Source: Bog-756 sp050014755
GTDB lineage: Bacteria; Actinomycetota; Acidimicrobiia; Acidimicrobiales; RAAP-2
NCBI GenBank assembly: GCA_050014755.1
Contig: JBEKCS010000057.1
Span: 1-24,291 of the forward strand
DNA length: 24,291 bases
Reading direction: 5' to 3'
The first letter of the stretch is position 1. Each line of letters begins with the position of its first letter. Below, in pieces: positions 22,460-24,291 of the stretch. The translations under genes and the position numbers were made by a program. The notes under the pieces were generated by a model. That model saw nothing but the letters and a program-made list of their open reading frames with translations, was not told the origin of the DNA and did not search any database.

Positions 22460-23722
22460 TCAATCGGTGGCGGTGACCTCGCCTTTGGACCTGGACGCTT
22501 CGCGCTGGATCGTGTCCCACGGCCACTCGTACCCGGTCTCGGCGTGCTCGCTGACGTCGAGTCCGGCACGCTCCTCGTCGTCCGACACCCGCAGCCCCAC
22601 TGTCCGGTCCGTCATCCACACGATGACCAGCGTCATGACGAAGGGGTACACGAACCCGGCGACGGCCAGGACGGACTGGCGTCCGAGCTGGACCCACCCG
22701 CCCGAGGCTCCGAGTGCGTTCACGGCAAGGCTGGCGAACACCCCGGTGAGGATCACGCCGATGAATCCGCCGACCAGGTGCACTCCGACCACGTCGAGGG
22801 TGTCGTCGTAGTGGAGCCGGGACTTCAACTGGACCGCCCCGTAGCAGAGCAGGCCGGCGGCGGCCCCGATGATCAGGGACGCCCAGGTCGGGACGTAACC
22901 CGACGCCGGGGTGATGGCCGCAAGGCCGACTACTGCCCCCGAGGCGATGCCGATTCCGGAGGGCTTGCGCCGCCTCGTCCATTCGATCCCCATCCAGGCA
23001 AGCATCCCGGCGCATGCGCCGATCTGGGTGTTGACCAGAGCGGACGTTGCCACGGAACCGGCGCTACCGGCGCTGCCGGCGTTGAATCCGAACCAGCCGA
23101 ACCACAGGATTCCGGCGCCCAGGAGGACGAATGGGATGTTGTGCGGCCGGTCGAGCTGGTGGCGACGCCCGATGTAGAGCACCGCGGCCAGCGCCGATGC
23201 ACCGGCGAGCTCGTGAACCACCGACCCCCCGGCGAAGTCGACGGCGTGCAGCCCCCCGGTGCCGAGAAATCCGCCACCCCACACCCAGTGGGCGAACGGG
23301 CAGTAGACGAGGAGCGACCACAGCCCGATGAACACCAGGTACCCGCGGAAGTGCATCCGTTCGGCGAAGGCCCCGGCGATGAGCGCGGGCGTGATGACAG
23401 CGAACATCATCTGGAAGGCCATGAACAGGAGCGGTGGAATGCTCGGGGCGAAGCCGGAGGGCTTGGTGCCGATGCCCCGCAACATGAAGAACTGCAGGCC
23501 CCCGATGATCCCGTGGTGGTCGGGTCCGAACGCCAGGGAGTACCCGACGACGATCCAGAGGACGGACACCACCCCGATGGCCACGAAGGTCTCGGCCATG
23601 GTCCCGACCACGTTCTTCTCACCGACCAGCCCACCGTAGAAGAGGGCCAGGCCGGGCATCATGAAGAAGACCAGGGCCGTGGCCACCAGCATCCAGGCGG
23701 TGTCTCCCGCGCTTATGTGCAC
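22460..23722 (-). CDS. amtB: Ammonium transporter, AmtB family
   Basis: A 420-residue integral membrane ammonium channel with about 11 helices. The pore twin histidines are H170 in VDFAGGSVVHELAGA and H315 in DTLDVVGVHLVGG. D162 and the Phe gate (F103/F107 in FQMMFAVITPAL) are also present. The C-terminal tail GLRVSDDEERAGLDVSEH is the conserved segment contacted by the PII protein GlnK. The start is GTG 23722, with GAGGAG about 6 nt upstream. No glnK or glnD is adjacent downstream, unlike in many genomes; the next minus-strand gene is the Lys-rich peptide 387 nt away. A DosR-like box lies about 80 bp upstream of the start and an 11-bp repeat array just past the stop. Ammonium uptake by family is secure. 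Confidence 0.95.
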   Translation of the reverse strand: MHISAGDTAWMLVATALVFFMMPGLALFYGGLVGEKNVVGTMAETFVAIGVVSVLWIVVGYSLAFGPDHHGIIGGLQFFMLRGIGTKPSGFAPSIPPLLFMAFQMMFAVITPALIAGAFAERMHFRGYLVFIGLWSLLVYCPFAHWVWGGGFLGTGGLHAVDFAGGSVVHELAGASALAAVLYIGRRHQLDRPHNIPFVLLGAGILWFGWFGFNAGSAGSAGSVATSALVNTQIGACAGMLAWMGIEWTRRRKPSGIGIASGAVVGLAAITPASGYVPTWASLIIGAAAGLLCYGAVQLKSRLHYDDTLDVVGVHLVGGFIGVILTGVFASLAVNALGASGGWVQLGRQSVLAVAGFVYPFVMTLVIVWMTDRTVGLRVSDDEERAGLDVSEHAETGYEWPWDTIQREASRSKGEVTATD

Positions 23723-23803
23723 CCGATCTCCTCAGGCTCGTCGTCCGGCACCGCCCCACCGTTTCTGTCAGAGCCATTCTCCGGGGCGCTTCCCCATACA
23801 GGT

Positions 23804-23818
23804 AGGGACCAAGGTCAC
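23804..23818 (-). promoter_or_regulatory. DosR/DevR-like box upstream of amtB
   Basis: The minus strand reads GTGACCTTGGTCCCT, identical at 12 of 15 positions to the site at 757. The 14-mer GGGACCAAGGTCAC on the plus strand is nearly a perfect palindrome and matches 11 of 14 DosR core positions. It lies 82 bp before the amtB start, a normal distance for an activator site. Confidence 0.45.
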
Positions 23819-23893
23819 TTCCCTGTGGCAAGTGTCCGACCAGGGCGGCAATCAGGGCGGCAGTCAGAGGCCGGAGGGGCCGGGCGTCGCGCC

Positions 23894-24291
23894 CTATCGG
23901 GGCGCAGCCGGCGCCCGTTGCCGCAGCAGGTGCTGCAGGTCGGCCGCGCCGAAATGGGCCGGCTCGGTCGTGTCCAAGAAGTCGATCAGCACCTCGAGGA
24001 ACTGGTCGGGCCTCTCGACATGGGGGAAGTGCCCGGCTCCTTCGATGATCTCGAGGCGGCTGCCCGGAATCGCCTCGTGGGCCGCGTACGCGTGTTTCAC
24101 CGGTATGACCGTGTCCTGGTCACCCCAGATGATGAGGGTGGGGATCTCAGCCGCCAGGTAGAGCCGGTCGCTGGCGCTCACCGTCTGGCCCCCGGGGTCG
24201 ATGACCGACCGGATGGTGCGCAGGAAGGCATGACGGTTTTCGGACTCGGTCAGCGAGGCGTAGGCGTTCCACATCTCGGCCACGCGCCCCA
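23894..24291 (-). CDS. Alpha/beta hydrolase, C-terminal part
   Basis: About 130 residues of an alpha/beta-fold hydrolase whose N-terminus lies beyond the right edge. The acid residue of the triad is in IPTLIIWGDQDTVIPV and the catalytic histidine in IIEGAGHFPHVERPDQF, the normal spacing for the lipase/epoxide-hydrolase-like superfamily. The nucleophile elbow is outside the window. The tail beyond LIDFLDTTEP is short and Ala/Pro/Arg-rich. It is on the same strand as amtB, with a 171-nt gap that contains the DosR-like box, so it probably belongs to a separate transcription unit. The substrate cannot be told from this fragment. Confidence 0.85.
   Translation of the reverse strand, partial: GRVAEMWNAYASLTESENRHAFLRTIRSVIDPGGQTVSASDRLYLAAEIPTLIIWGDQDTVIPVKHAYAAHEAIPGSRLEIIEGAGHFPHVERPDQFLEVLIDFLDTTEPAHFGAADLQHLLRQRAPAAPR

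Overview
This is a high-GC window with the gene content of an actinomycete. Several features suggest the class Acidimicrobiia: an NDMA-dependent (mycofactocin-type) alcohol dehydrogenase, a GH65 phosphorylase paired with a beta-phosphoglucomutase as in mycobacterial Rv3401/Rv3400, a DrrAB-type ABC exporter, and a giant secreted protein whose C-terminal repeats follow the pattern 'GYWLVaaDGGVFaFGdA'. The class assignment is an inference. No rRNA, tRNA, CRISPR array, transposase or phage gene was seen.

Layout. Positions 1-4609 hold an alcohol/aldehyde block: the 3' part of the alcohol dehydrogenase (+), a 2-oxoglutarate/Fe(II) oxygenase (+), then on the minus strand an acetaldehyde-type aldehyde dehydrogenase followed by its usual DUF779 partner. 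A histone H1-tail-like basic protein (+) comes next. Positions 4713-12986 are a single minus-strand gene for a 2757-residue secreted protein: signal peptide, Gly-rich head, about 12 FN3 domains, about 11 Ig-like repeats of 87 residues, and six 42-residue repeats. A divergent intergenic region leads into the DrrA/DrrB ABC exporter (+, 13208-15108). Positions 15141-18509 (minus) are a tightly overlapping operon: PNPOx-like flavin-binding protein, then GH65 glycoside phosphorylase, then HAD phosphoglucomutase. At 18709-20745 (+) is a 14-TM DHA2-type drug exporter fused to a C-terminal MarR-like DNA-binding domain. It is preceded by five exact-length 20-bp tandem repeats. The right end (minus) carries a membrane fatty-acid desaturase, a 37-residue Lys-rich peptide, an AmtB ammonium transporter and a truncated alpha/beta hydrolase.

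The most interesting thread is regulatory. A 14-15 bp palindrome-like site recurs in intergenic DNA in front of unrelated genes: 757-771, 13091-13105, 18527-18541, 23804-23818, and weaker at 4012-4026. The first two are identical over 20 of 21 positions. The sites resemble the DosR/DevR hypoxia box (GGGACT-WW-AGTCCC). One lies in front of the PNPOx-GH65-HAD operon, whose relatives Rv0080 and Rv2006 belong to the DosR regulon of Mycobacterium tuberculosis. This suggests a hypoxia- or redox-controlled set joining an oxygenase, the giant surface protein or exporter, disaccharide phosphorolysis and ammonium uptake. This is inference from motif and context only.

Two further regulatory structures deserve attention: the 20-bp repeat array before the exporter-MarR fusion, and an array of four 11-bp direct repeats (PhoP/GlnR-like spacing) just past the 3' end of amtB.
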